The position numbers and the translations under genes were made by a program. The notes beneath the pieces were generated by a model. That model was not told the DNA's origin. It made no database searches and worked only from the letters and a program-made list of their open reading frames with translations. Positions 8,105 through 16,904 of a stretch of DNA of 64,000 nucleotides are shown piece after piece (position 1 is the stretch's first letter; each line of letters opens with the position of its first letter). The DNA is taken from NCBI RefSeq assembly GCF_029968015.1, contig NZ_JASCIS010000026.1, positions 46,780 to 110,779 on the forward strand. The letters are read 5' to 3'. This stretch comes from Streptomyces luteolus (GTDB lineage Bacteria; Actinomycetota; Actinomycetes; Streptomycetales; Streptomycetaceae).

Positions 8105-9667
8105 TTGACCAGCACGGAGTGGTGGCGCAGCGCTGCCATCTACCAGGTGTACGTACGCTCCTTCGCGGACGGCAACGGCGACGGCACCGGCGACCTGGCC
8201 GGAGTCCGTGCCCGGCTGCCCTACCTCGCGGGCCTCGGCGTGGACGCCCTGTGGTTCACGCCCTGGTACCTCTCGCCCCTGGCGGACGGCGGCTACGACG
8301 TCGCCGACTACCGCACCATCGACCCGGCGTTCGGCACCCTCGCCGAGGCCGAACAGCTCATCGCCGAGGCCCGCGCACTCGGCCTGCGCTGCATCGTCGA
8401 CATCGTCCCCAACCACGTATCGGACCAGCACCCCTGGTTCAAGGCGGCCCTCGCGGCCGGACCCGGCGCACCCGAGCGGGAACTCTTCCACTTCCGCCCG
8501 CACTCCCCGGAACCCCCCAACGACTGGGTGGGCGAGTTCGGCGGCGTGCCCTGGTCCCGTACCGACGACGGCGAGTGGTACCTCCACCTCTTCGCGCCCG
8601 AGCAGCCCGACCTCAACTGGACGCACCCGAAGGTCCGTCAGGAGCACGAGGACGTCCTGCGGTTCTGGTTCGCGCGCGGCGCGGCCGGAGTCCGCATCGA
8701 CTCCGCCGCCCTCCTCGCCAAGGCCGACGGCCTCCCCGCCATGGACCCGGCCCGCCCGCACCCCTTCCACGACCAGCCGGAAGTGCACGACATCTACCGC
8801 TCCTGGCGCAAGATCGCCGAGGAGTGCGGTGCCGTACTCATCGGCGAGGTGTGGCTGCCCGACGAGGAACGCTTCACCCGCTACCTGCGCCCGGACGAGC
8901 TGCACACCGCGTTCAACTTCGACTTCCTGACCCGCCCCTGGGACCCCGCCGAGCTGTGGGAGTCCATCGAGCTGACGCTGTCCGGCCACGCCCCGGTCGG
9001 CGCGCCCGCCACCTGGGTCCTCGCCAACCACGACGTGACCCGCACCGTCACCCGCTACGGACGGGCCGACGACACCGGCTTCGCCTTCGACCGCAAACGC
9101 TTCGGCGTCCCCACCGACCTGGACCTCGGCACCCGCCGAGCCCGCGCCGCCGCCCTCCTCACCCTGGCCCTGCCCGGCTCCGTATACCTGTACCAGGGCG
9201 AGGAGTTGGGCCTGCCCGAGGTGCGGATACCCCGGCACCTGATCCAGGACCCGATGCACGCGCGCTCCGGGGGAGCGGACCCGGGCCGGGACGGTTGCCG
9301 GGTGCCGCTGCCCTGGGACGACACCCCACGGGACGGCTGGCTCCCGGCGCCCCCGGACTGGGGCTCGTACGCAGTCGAGCGCCAGGCCGACGACCCGGAC
9401 TCGATGCTCTCCCTCTACCGCACGGCCCTGCTCCTGCGGCGCACCCTCGGCGACGCCGGCCCGCTGCGCCGCCTGCGCCCCGAGGAACCCCGGGTGCTCT
9501 CGTTCGCCCGCACCTCCGCGCGGGACGGCACCACCTGGATCTGTCTGGTCAACTTCGGCCCGGACGACGTGGCGCTGCCCGCCGACACCGAACTCCTGCT
9601 GGCCAGCGGCCCCTTGTCCCCGCGGGGGCGGCTGCCGCAGGACACCGCGGTCTGGCTGCGGGCCTGA
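8105..9667 (+). CDS. GH13 alpha-glucosidase-type glycoside hydrolase
   Basis: 520 residues from TTG 8105, supported by GAAAGGA 7 nt upstream. AIYQVYVRSFADGNGDGTGD and DIVPNHVSDQH are conserved GH13 regions. GVRIDSAALLAK carries the nucleophile Asp, LIGEVWLP the acid/base Glu and VLANHDVTR the transition-state Asp. There is no signal peptide, so it works in the cytoplasm on imported oligosaccharides. Its position between the importer and two secreted GH87 enzymes suggests cleavage of nigero-oligosaccharides or similar alpha-glucosides to glucose. The linkage preference is inference. Confidence 0.9.
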   Translation: MTSTEWWRSAAIYQVYVRSFADGNGDGTGDLAGVRARLPYLAGLGVDALWFTPWYLSPLADGGYDVADYRTIDPAFGTLAEAEQLIAEARALGLRCIVDIVPNHVSDQHPWFKAALAAGPGAPERELFHFRPHSPEPPNDWVGEFGGVPWSRTDDGEWYLHLFAPEQPDLNWTHPKVRQEHEDVLRFWFARGAAGVRIDSAALLAKADGLPAMDPARPHPFHDQPEVHDIYRSWRKIAEECGAVLIGEVWLPDEERFTRYLRPDELHTAFNFDFLTRPWDPAELWESIELTLSGHAPVGAPATWVLANHDVTRTVTRYGRADDTGFAFDRKRFGVPTDLDLGTRRARAAALLTLALPGSVYLYQGEELGLPEVRIPRHLIQDPMHARSGGADPGRDGCRVPLPWDDTPRDGWLPAPPDWGSYAVERQADDPDSMLSLYRTALLLRRTLGDAGPLRRLRPEEPRVLSFARTSARDGTTWICLVNFGPDDVALPADTELLLASGPLSPRGRLPQDTAVWLRA

Positions 9668-9731
9668 ACGCCCGCGGCCGGACCGCACCCGCTCCACATC
9701 CCCGTACGTCCCCCACACCGAAGGGAATGTC

Positions 9732-12164
9732 ATGGGCACCACCGAACGGCACCGAGGTCGAGGCCGGGCTGTGCGCCCGGTCCTGGCCGCCTCCCTCGCC
9801 ACCGGCCTGCTCTTCGCCGGATGGCAGGCGAGCGCGGCACCCCCCGCGGCACCCCCCGCGGCACAGGCCCCGGACGAAGGCCCGCTTGCCGCGCAGCAGG
9901 GCAGCAGCAACGGCTGGACCACCGCCGACCTGGGCGCCACCCGCCGCCTGGACCGGGTGGAGGTGCGGCTGCCCGGCACGGCATGGAACGTCCGCCTCGA
10001 AGGCTCCGCCAACGGCCGGGACTTCAGCGACCTGTCCGACGTCAAGGCCCGCAAGGGCGAGGTCACCTTCGACCTGGACGGCGCCGCCGTCCGCCACCTG
10101 CGCGTCACCGGCACCAAGAAGGTCGGCGCGATCGCGGCGTACGCGGCACGCTCCGGCGACACCACACCCCCGAAGGCCCCGACCGGCGCCTCCCTCGACG
10201 GCGCCACGCTCAGCTGGGACCGGGCCGAGGGCGCCACCGCGTACGACGTGTACGCCGACGGCGAGCTGCGCGCCAGCCTCCCGGCGAAGACCCGGCACTG
10301 GCGGGACACGACCGCACCGGCGGCCGACGGGCGGAAGGTCACCTACGCGGTACGGGCCCGGGACGCCGCCGGCAACCAGTCCCCGGACAGCGACACCGCC
10401 ACCCGTCACGCAGGGGTGGGCCAACCCGCGCGTGGGAAGGCCGCGTTCACCCCTCCCCGCAGCGGTGCGTCCCTCGCGCAGCGGAACCCCGACCAGGCCG
10501 CGCGCGGTGCCACCCTCCCGTACACGACCGTCGAGGCCGAGGCCGCCGAACCGGGCGGCGGGGCGCAGGTCGTCGGACCCAACCGCAAGATCGGTGACCT
10601 CGCCGGAGAGGCGTCCGGACGCAAGGCGGTGACGCTCGAAGAGACCGGCCAGTACGTGGAGTTCACCACCCCGGTCGAGACCAACACCCTCGTCACCCGG
10701 TTCTCCGTCCCCGACGGCACGAACACCACGCTCAACGTCTACGTGGACGGCGAGAAGACCAAGGCCCTGGACCTGACCTCCAAGTACGCCTGGCTGTACG
10801 GTCCCGAGGCCTCACCGGGCAACGACCCCGGCGCGGGCCCGCCCCGGCACATCTACGACGAGGCGCATGTGAACCTGGGCCGCAGGGTTCCGGCGGGCGC
10901 GAAGGTCAGGCTGCAGAAGGACGCCGACAACTCCTCGGCGTATGCGATCGACTTCGCCGACTTCGAGCAGGTCGAGGCCGCCCCCAACCCGGACCCGGCC
11001 GCGTTCGTGGAGCCGTCCGGCACCGGTCACCAGGCCGTGCAGGACGCGCTCGACAAGGCGCGTATGGACACCACCGGCACGATCAAGGGCGTCTATCTCC
11101 CGGCCGGTGACTACGAGACGTCGAGCAAGTTCCAGGTCTACGGCAAGCCGGTCAAGGTGATCGGGGCGGGCCCCTGGTTCACGCGCTTCCACGCTCCGAA
11201 GGGCCAGGAGAACACCGACATCGGCTTCCGTGCCGACCAGGGCGCCAACGGCTCTGTCTTCTCCGGCTTCGCGTACTTCGGCAACTACACGTCCCGTATC
11301 GACGGCCCCGGCAAGGTCTTCGACTTCCGACACGTGTCCGGCATGACCATCGAGAACATCTGGGCCGAGCACATGGTGTGCCTCTACTGGGGCGCCAACA
11401 CCGACAGGATGACCCTGCGGGACAACCGCATCCGCAACACCTTCGCCGACGGCCTCAACATGACCAACGGCTCCAGCGACAACCTGGTGACCAACACCGA
11501 GACCCGCGCGACCGGCGACGACTCGTTCGCGCTGTTCTCCGCGACCGACGGGGGCGGCGGCGACCAGACGGGCAACGTCTACGAGAAGCTCACCAGCAGG
11601 CTGACCTGGCGTGCGGCGGGCCTGGCGGTCTACGGCGGCCAGCGCAACACGTTCCGCGACATCCACATCGCCGACACCCTCGTCTACTCCGGCGTCACCG
11701 TCTCGTCCCTCGACTTCGGCTACCCGATGAACGGCTTCGGCCCCGACCCGACGCAGTTCTCCGGCCTCACCATCGAGCGCGCAGGCGGCCACTTCTGGAA
11801 CGGGCAGACCTTCCCCGGCATCTGGATGTTCTCCGCCTCGAAGCCGTTCCGCGCGATCCGCGTCGACGACGTGAGCATCACCGACCCGACGTACCACGGG
11901 GTGATGTTCCAGACCAACTACGTGGGCGGGCAGCCCCAGAACCCGGTCCAGGACACGGTGTTGTCGAACGTCACGATCTCGGGCGCGCAGAAGTCCGGCG
12001 ACGAGTACGACCACAAGTCCGGCTTCGGCATCTGGGCCAACGAGATGCCCGAGGCGGGCCAGGGCCCGGCGGTCGGCGAGGCCACGTTCAGGGGGCTCAC
12101 GCTGAAGGACAACGCCGAGGACATCCGCAACACCACGTCCACCTTCAAGATCAACGTCGAGTGA
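9732..12164 (+). CDS. Secreted GH87-type alpha-1,3-glucanase / mycodextranase with accessory domains
   Basis: 810 residues with a signal peptide (TGLLFAGWQASAAPPAAP). In order: an F5/8C-like beta-sandwich (about 60-135), a fibronectin type III module (about 145-225), a jelly-roll module starting TLPYTTVEAEAAEPGGG (about 255-410), and a right-handed parallel beta-helix (about 430-810). In the helix, DGLN (Asp573) is followed 23 and 24 residues later by the Asp pair of TGDDSF (596-597), the three-Asp spacing I associate with GH87 catalytic sites. GH87 enzymes cleave alpha-1,3-glucan (mutan, nigeran) of fungal walls or biofilms. The next gene encodes a shorter paralogue. Confidence 0.85.
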   Translation: MGTTERHRGRGRAVRPVLAASLATGLLFAGWQASAAPPAAPPAAQAPDEGPLAAQQGSSNGWTTADLGATRRLDRVEVRLPGTAWNVRLEGSANGRDFSDLSDVKARKGEVTFDLDGAAVRHLRVTGTKKVGAIAAYAARSGDTTPPKAPTGASLDGATLSWDRAEGATAYDVYADGELRASLPAKTRHWRDTTAPAADGRKVTYAVRARDAAGNQSPDSDTATRHAGVGQPARGKAAFTPPRSGASLAQRNPDQAARGATLPYTTVEAEAAEPGGGAQVVGPNRKIGDLAGEASGRKAVTLEETGQYVEFTTPVETNTLVTRFSVPDGTNTTLNVYVDGEKTKALDLTSKYAWLYGPEASPGNDPGAGPPRHIYDEAHVNLGRRVPAGAKVRLQKDADNSSAYAIDFADFEQVEAAPNPDPAAFVEPSGTGHQAVQDALDKARMDTTGTIKGVYLPAGDYETSSKFQVYGKPVKVIGAGPWFTRFHAPKGQENTDIGFRADQGANGSVFSGFAYFGNYTSRIDGPGKVFDFRHVSGMTIENIWAEHMVCLYWGANTDRMTLRDNRIRNTFADGLNMTNGSSDNLVTNTETRATGDDSFALFSATDGGGGDQTGNVYEKLTSRLTWRAAGLAVYGGQRNTFRDIHIADTLVYSGVTVSSLDFGYPMNGFGPDPTQFSGLTIERAGGHFWNGQTFPGIWMFSASKPFRAIRVDDVSITDPTYHGVMFQTNYVGGQPQNPVQDTVLSNVTISGAQKSGDEYDHKSGFGIWANEMPEAGQGPAVGEATFRGLTLKDNAEDIRNTTSTFKINVE

Positions 12165-12181
12165 GGCGGAGGACTCTCGCC

Positions 12182-14095
12182 ATGGAACGCAGACCACACG
12201 CTCCCCGCACACCCCGCAGAAGGCGCGGGATCGCCACAGCACTCGCCTTCGGCCTCGCCACGGTGGGCCTCCTGCCCCTCGCGGCCAACGCCACTCCCGC
12301 CGACGCCGCCGCTGAGCCGACGAGCACTGCCGCCGCCCGCGGAGCGAACGTCCCGTACGTCGAGTACGAGGCCGAGGACGGCAGCTATGAGGGCACCCTC
12401 CTGGAGGCCGAGCCCGACCGCCCCTTCGGCCACACCAACTTCGGAACCGAGTCCTCGGGCCGCAAGTCGGTACGGCTCAACTCCACCGGCCAGTATGTGG
12501 AGTTCACGTCGAAGAGCGCCACGAACTCCATCGTCGTACGCAACGCGATACCCGACGCGCCGGGCGGCGGGGGACAGGAGAAGACCCTCAGCCTGTACGC
12601 GGACGGGAAGTTCGTGCAGAAGCTGAAGCTGTCCTCCAAGCACAGCTGGCTGTACGGGAACACCGACGACCCGGAGGGTCTGACCAACCGGCCGGGCGGC
12701 GACGCACGCCGCCTCTTCGACGAGTCCCACGCCCTCCTCAAGGACTCGTACCCGGAGGGCACCGAGTTCCGGCTGCAGCGCGACGCGGACGACGACGCCG
12801 AGTACTACGTCGTCGACCTCATCGACCTGGAGCAGGTCGCCCCGCCCGCGGAGAAGCCGGCCGAGTGCACGTCGATCACCGAGTACGGCGCGAAGCCGGA
12901 CGACGGCGAGGACGACACCCAGGCGATCCAGGCGGCCGTCACCGCCGACCAGAAGGGCGAGATCGACTGCGTGTGGGTACCGGCCGGGCAGTGGCGCCAG
13001 GAGCAGAAGATCCTGACCGTCGACCCGAAGTACCCCGGCAACCCCCACAACCAGGTCGGCATCCGGGACGTCACCATCCGCGGCGCGGGCATGTGGCACT
13101 CCCAGCTCTACACCCTCACCCCGCCCCACGAGGCGGGCGGCATCAACCATCCGCACGAGGGCAACTTCGGCTTCGACATCGACGACAACACCCAGATCTC
13201 CGACCTCGCCATCTTCGGCTCGGGCACGATCCGCGGCGGTGACGGCGGACAGGAGGGCGGAGTCGGCCTCAACGGCCGCTTCGGCAAGAACACCAAGATC
13301 AAGAACGTCTGGATCGAGCACGCCAACGTGGGTGCCTGGGTCGGCCGCGACTACAGCAACATCCCCGAACTGTGGGGCCCGGCCGACGGCCTGGAGTTCA
13401 GCGGCATGCGCATCCGCAACACCTACGCCGACGGCGTCAACTTCTCCAACGGCACCCGCAATTCGACGGTCACCGACTCCGCGCTCCGCAACACCGGTGA
13501 CGACGCCCTCGCCGTCTGGGCCAACAAGTACGTCAAGGACCCGTCGACGGACATCGGCCACGACAACGCCTTCACCGGCAACACGATCCAACTCCCCTGG
13601 CGTGCCAACGGAGTCGCGATCTACGGCGGCTACGGCAACACCATCGAGAACAACATGATCGCCGACACGATGAACTACCCCGGCATCATGCTCGCCACGG
13701 ACCACGACCCGCTGCCGTTCTCCGGAACGACCCGGATCACCAACAACCGCCTGGACCGCACGGGCGGCAAATTCTGGGGCGAGTCCCAGGAGTTCGGCGC
13801 CATCACGCTCTTCGCGGCGGGCCAGGACATTCCCGGTGTCACCATCAGCGACACCGAGATCCACGATTCGACGTACGACGGAATCCAGTTCAAGTCCGGC
13901 GGCGGCGCCACACCCGACGTGCAGCTCACCAACGTCAAGATCTCCAAGTCCAACAACGGAGCGGGCATCCGCGCCCACGGCGGGGCACGGGGGAGCGCGG
14001 CCCTGTGCAATGTCACGATCAGCGATTCGGCGGACGGCGACACGCTGATCGAACCGGGCTCGCAGTTCGTCATCGGGGAGGGCTGTAGGAACTAG
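12182..14095 (+). CDS. Second secreted GH87-type glucanase, without N-terminal accessory modules
   Basis: 637 residues from ATG 12182 (GGCGGAGGA upstream). It has a long twin-Arg-rich signal peptide followed by the same jelly-roll module as its neighbour (YVEYEAEDGSYEGTLLEAEP; SWLYG) and the beta-helix. DGVN at Asp417 and NTGDD at 440-441 reproduce the 23/24-residue Asp spacing of the first enzyme. FnIII and F5/8C modules are absent. The 17-nt spacing from the first gene implies co-expression. The two may divide polymer attack (multi-modular) and soluble-fragment attack; that division is inference. Confidence 0.85.
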   Translation: MERRPHAPRTPRRRRGIATALAFGLATVGLLPLAANATPADAAAEPTSTAAARGANVPYVEYEAEDGSYEGTLLEAEPDRPFGHTNFGTESSGRKSVRLNSTGQYVEFTSKSATNSIVVRNAIPDAPGGGGQEKTLSLYADGKFVQKLKLSSKHSWLYGNTDDPEGLTNRPGGDARRLFDESHALLKDSYPEGTEFRLQRDADDDAEYYVVDLIDLEQVAPPAEKPAECTSITEYGAKPDDGEDDTQAIQAAVTADQKGEIDCVWVPAGQWRQEQKILTVDPKYPGNPHNQVGIRDVTIRGAGMWHSQLYTLTPPHEAGGINHPHEGNFGFDIDDNTQISDLAIFGSGTIRGGDGGQEGGVGLNGRFGKNTKIKNVWIEHANVGAWVGRDYSNIPELWGPADGLEFSGMRIRNTYADGVNFSNGTRNSTVTDSALRNTGDDALAVWANKYVKDPSTDIGHDNAFTGNTIQLPWRANGVAIYGGYGNTIENNMIADTMNYPGIMLATDHDPLPFSGTTRITNNRLDRTGGKFWGESQEFGAITLFAAGQDIPGVTISDTEIHDSTYDGIQFKSGGGATPDVQLTNVKISKSNNGAGIRAHGGARGSAALCNVTISDSADGDTLIEPGSQFVIGEGCRN

Positions 14096-14128
14096 CGCCC
14101 GCCGTGCACGCCGGACGGCCTACGAAGC

Positions 14129-14163
14129 AGCCGCCCGGCCCGGTCTCAAGGGGCCGGGCGGCT
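14129..14163 (+). terminator. Strong bidirectional hairpin terminator after the GH87 genes
   Basis: Perfect 13-bp stem: AGCCGCCCGGCCC (14129-14141) pairs with 14151-14163 around a 9-nt loop. It lies between convergent coding regions and closes the glucan-utilisation operon. Confidence 0.85.
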
Positions 14164-14166
14164 CGC

Positions 14167-14652
14167 TCATCGCGCGGCGTCGGGCACCTCGAGGACGAAG
14201 AACAGGAAGGTGGTTCTGGTCGACAAGGCCCGGAACTCGTCCGGGAACCGTTCACGTCCTGCCGGGTCCGGCTGCGGTTCGCTGAGGACGGAAAGGCGGA
14301 AACCGGCGGCGGTGAAGGCGTCGGTCATCGCGTGCAGGGGCTTGCGCCAGAACCTCATCGGGACGGTGCGGCCGCCGAAGGACCAGTCGAAGGTGTAGCT
14401 GTTGCTCGCGAAGTAGTCGGGCCTGGGCTCCTGGATCGTGTACCCGACGAACGGGTGGTCCACCGAGGCGATCAGTCGGCCGCCGGGCCTGAGCACCCGC
14501 CAGAACTCGGCCAGCGTCGGCCCCCAGTCCTCCAGGTAGTGCAGCACCAGCGAGGCGACCACATCATCGAATGACTCGTCGGCGACGGCACCGCGGTCAC
14601 GCAGGTGGGCGAAGAGTGGGCCCGAGCTCCGTGATGGTGTGCCTGCACGCAT
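14167..14652 (-). pseudogene. Class I SAM-dependent methyltransferase, N-terminally truncated
   Basis: The frame encodes the second half of a class I methyltransferase: DESFDDVVASLVLHYLEDW (motif II region), FWRVLRPGGRLIASVDHPF (post-II), and a C-terminal substrate-cap part ending FLFFVLEVPDAAR. The N-terminal SAM-binding motif I (ExGxGxG) is missing; the first ~20 residues of this frame look unrelated. Complete family members have ~240-260 residues. It is either a relic or a fragment of a once larger gene whose 5' half was replaced by the sequence at 14653-14900. Confidence 0.65.
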
Positions 14653-14880
14653 CGCATCGGCCGCACGAACTGCGAACGTCCTGAGGGGAGTTCACTGCAG
14701 AGCAGAGCGCCAAGGAAAGTGCGGGTCAAAGGCAGGGAGAGCAAAGGGAAAGAGGGAGTCAAGGGTGCCGGTGTGGCTCGATCTGAGGCGTGAGCGGAGG
14801 GTGCGGCGCGTTAGCCTGGCTATTGGTTGTCTGGGGCAATCAATCCACCCGGGGCGGGTCCCGCTCGTACCGGGCGCGGC

Positions 14881-14928
14881 GTCATGCGCCCACGGGGTCA
14901 TGAGCCCACGGTGTCATGAGCCCTCGCC
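14881..14928 (+). repeat. 16-bp tandem repeat (about 2.7 copies) before the acyl-CoA synthetase
   Basis: Units at 14881-14896, 14897-14912 and (partial) 14913-14928 share GTCATGMGCCCACGGK. The whole gap 14653-15008 holds no gene I can support; this repeat and a good Shine-Dalgarno (AGGAGGA, 14996-15002) are its only clear features. The repeat could be an operator array or a slippage product. Confidence 0.6.
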
Positions 14929-15008
14929 CCGGACCGCCGCCGACCAACAGAGCGCCACCACCGGCGCGCGCAGGGACAAGCAGGCCGGTGATGTCAGGAG
15001 GACCGCCC

Positions 15009-16703
15009 ATGCCCACCGAGGCATACGCAGCCACAAACACCCCCACACCTACCCCCGCAATCCCCTCCACCCCTTTGCCCGCCACCACCGACACCCACGA
15101 GCCCGCTCCCACCACCACCCGCGACCCCGCTCCCACCGCCACCCCCACGGACACTCCCACGGGCCAGGAACCCTTCCGCACCTTCGTGGAGGAGGCCCTC
15201 GACGAGCTCGCCTCGGGCCCCGACCGCGAACTCCTCGTCCACGGCGACCACCGCCTGACGGCACGTCAATTCCATTGCCTGGTCCACCGCATGGCCCACG
15301 CGCTCGCCGCCCGAGGAGCCACCCGCGGCGCGACCGTCACGCTCCTCAGCGGCAACCTCCCCGAGACCATCGCCGCCCGCTACGCCGCCAACCTCGCGGG
15401 CTGCAAGGTCAACCACCTCTACAACAAACTGTCGGCCGAGGTGCAGTCGGCCATCGTCGAGGACGTCGAAACGCAACTCCTCATCGTCGACCCGCGCTAC
15501 GCGGACCGCGCCGCCGAGATCACCGGCCACACACGCATACCGCACGTCCTCGTCCTGGGCGAGAGCAAGCGCGAGCTCGGGCAGAACCTCCTGGCACTGG
15601 CCGCCGAGCAGCCCGCCGAACCGTTCACGGCCCGCGCACGCCCCGACGGCATCTGCACCATCCGGCACACCGGCGGTACGACGGGCCACCCCAAGGGCAT
15701 CGTCACCACCTTCGAGCAGGTCAGCCGGATGAGCCGGATGGCGACCGCCGTGCGCCCCGAGGCGGAGGAGACGCCCCGCCAGCTCGCCTGCACCACCCTC
15801 GCCCACGCCGCAGGCATGCTGGCCGACGTCGTGATCCGCGCCGGCGGCACTGTCGTACTCCACGACGACTTCGACGCGGGCGAGGTCCTCGCCACCATCG
15901 AACGCGAACGCATCACCCGCCTCTTCCTGCTGCCGCCCCTGCTCTACCAGCTCCTCGACCACCCGGACTCCGAGCACCGCGACCTGAGCAGCCTGCGCGG
16001 CCTGACGTACGGCGGCTGCCAGGCCTCGCCCACCCGGATCGCGGACGCCGTACGCCGACTCGGGCCCGTACTAGTCCAGTTCTACGGGCAGAACGAGGCC
16101 GGCGGCATCAGCGTGCTCACCGCCGACGACCACGACCCGGACAGGCCCGAGCGGCTGCGTTCCGCGGGCAAGGTGCTGCCGAACGTGTCGGTCGCCGTCC
16201 GCGACACCGTAGGCAGGGACCTCCCCGTCGGCGAACTCGGCGAGATATGCGTCCGCTCCGCGGGCACCATGACGGGCTACTGGAAGCAGCCCCGCCTCAC
16301 CGCCGACGTCCTGCGCGACGGCTGGCTGCACACCGGCGACATCGGCTTCCTCGACGTGGACGGCTACCTCACCGTCGTCGACCGCCTCAAGGACATGATC
16401 GTGGTCGTCGGCGGCCACGTGTACACCACCGAACTGGAGGACCTGCTCAACTCCCACCCGAAGGTGCGGCAGAGCGCCGTCTACGGAGTGCGCGACGCCG
16501 ACCGCATGGAACAGGTCCACGCCGCGGTCGTGCCCGCACCCGGCGCCACGGTGACGGCCGAGGAGCTGCGCGCGGCGGTGCGCGAACAGCGCGGCGCGAT
16601 GTACGAACCGGCCCACATCACGTTCCTGGACGCCCTGCCCCTCACCGACGCGGGCAAGCCGGACAAGAAGCTGCTGCGGAAGCGTACGGAACGGCACAAC
16701 TAG
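15009..16703 (+). CDS. AMP-dependent acyl-CoA synthetase/ligase
   Basis: 564 residues from ATG 15009, chosen for AGGAGGA 6 nt upstream over in-frame ATGs at 14916 and 14991. The ANL-superfamily motifs are complete: RHTGGTTGHPKG (P-loop-like A3, about residue 220), LTYGGCQASP, QFYGQNEAGG (A5), the hinge TGDIGFLDVDGYLTVVDRLKD (A7/A8) and the C-terminal Lys in TDAGKPDKKLLRK (A10). It adenylates a carboxylic acid and transfers it to CoA. The first ~50 residues are a low-complexity Thr/Pro tract. No neighbouring gene reveals the substrate; it stands alone between two regulatory hairpins. Confidence 0.85.
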   Translation: MPTEAYAATNTPTPTPAIPSTPLPATTDTHEPAPTTTRDPAPTATPTDTPTGQEPFRTFVEEALDELASGPDRELLVHGDHRLTARQFHCLVHRMAHALAARGATRGATVTLLSGNLPETIAARYAANLAGCKVNHLYNKLSAEVQSAIVEDVETQLLIVDPRYADRAAEITGHTRIPHVLVLGESKRELGQNLLALAAEQPAEPFTARARPDGICTIRHTGGTTGHPKGIVTTFEQVSRMSRMATAVRPEAEETPRQLACTTLAHAAGMLADVVIRAGGTVVLHDDFDAGEVLATIERERITRLFLLPPLLYQLLDHPDSEHRDLSSLRGLTYGGCQASPTRIADAVRRLGPVLVQFYGQNEAGGISVLTADDHDPDRPERLRSAGKVLPNVSVAVRDTVGRDLPVGELGEICVRSAGTMTGYWKQPRLTADVLRDGWLHTGDIGFLDVDGYLTVVDRLKDMIVVVGGHVYTTELEDLLNSHPKVRQSAVYGVRDADRMEQVHAAVVPAPGATVTAEELRAAVREQRGAMYEPAHITFLDALPLTDAGKPDKKLLRKRTERHN

Positions 16704-16780
16704 CACCCAGCGCCCGACCGCGGTGCCCTCGGCCACGTCCTCGGGGGTACTGCGGGGCGAGCCCCCCGTAAACGCAGAAC

Positions 16781-16804
16781 GGCAAGGAGAGGACTCTCCT
16801 TGCC
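16781..16804 (+). promoter_or_regulatory. Perfect 24-bp palindrome upstream of rph (terminator or operator)
   Basis: GGCAAGGAGAG (16781-16791), two central bases, then CTCTCCTTGCC (16794-16804). It may terminate the acyl-CoA synthetase transcript. It also ends only 10 nt before a -10-like TATAGC (16815-16820), and its outer CAAGG/CCTTG arms resemble those of the RAE that follows, so a regulatory role is possible. Confidence 0.6.
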
Positions 16805-16827
16805 ACTCTCAAGGTATAGCTCACCCG

Positions 16828-16846
16828 GGGGCTTGCCACAAGGCCC
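16828..16846 (+). promoter_or_regulatory. Rifamycin-associated element (RAE)
   Basis: The 19-mer GGGGCTTGCCACAAGGCCC matches, as far as I recall the consensus (GGGGCTTGC..CAAGGCCC), the inverted repeat found upstream of rifamycin-inactivating genes in actinomycetes. It lies 59 bp before the rph start and about 8 bp after a possible -10. The element is known to be needed for rifamycin induction, so rph is probably rifamycin-inducible here. Confidence 0.75.
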
Positions 16847-16904
16847 GGGGCACGGCGCAGAATCATCCGGCCCGAGCCCACAACCTGCGGAAATGAGGCG
16901 CCAC

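Noticed and set aside
11918..13978. Long minus-strand frames opposite both GH87 genes
   Set aside because: Products are repetitive and featureless, and the plus strand encodes clear signal peptides and catalytic motifs.
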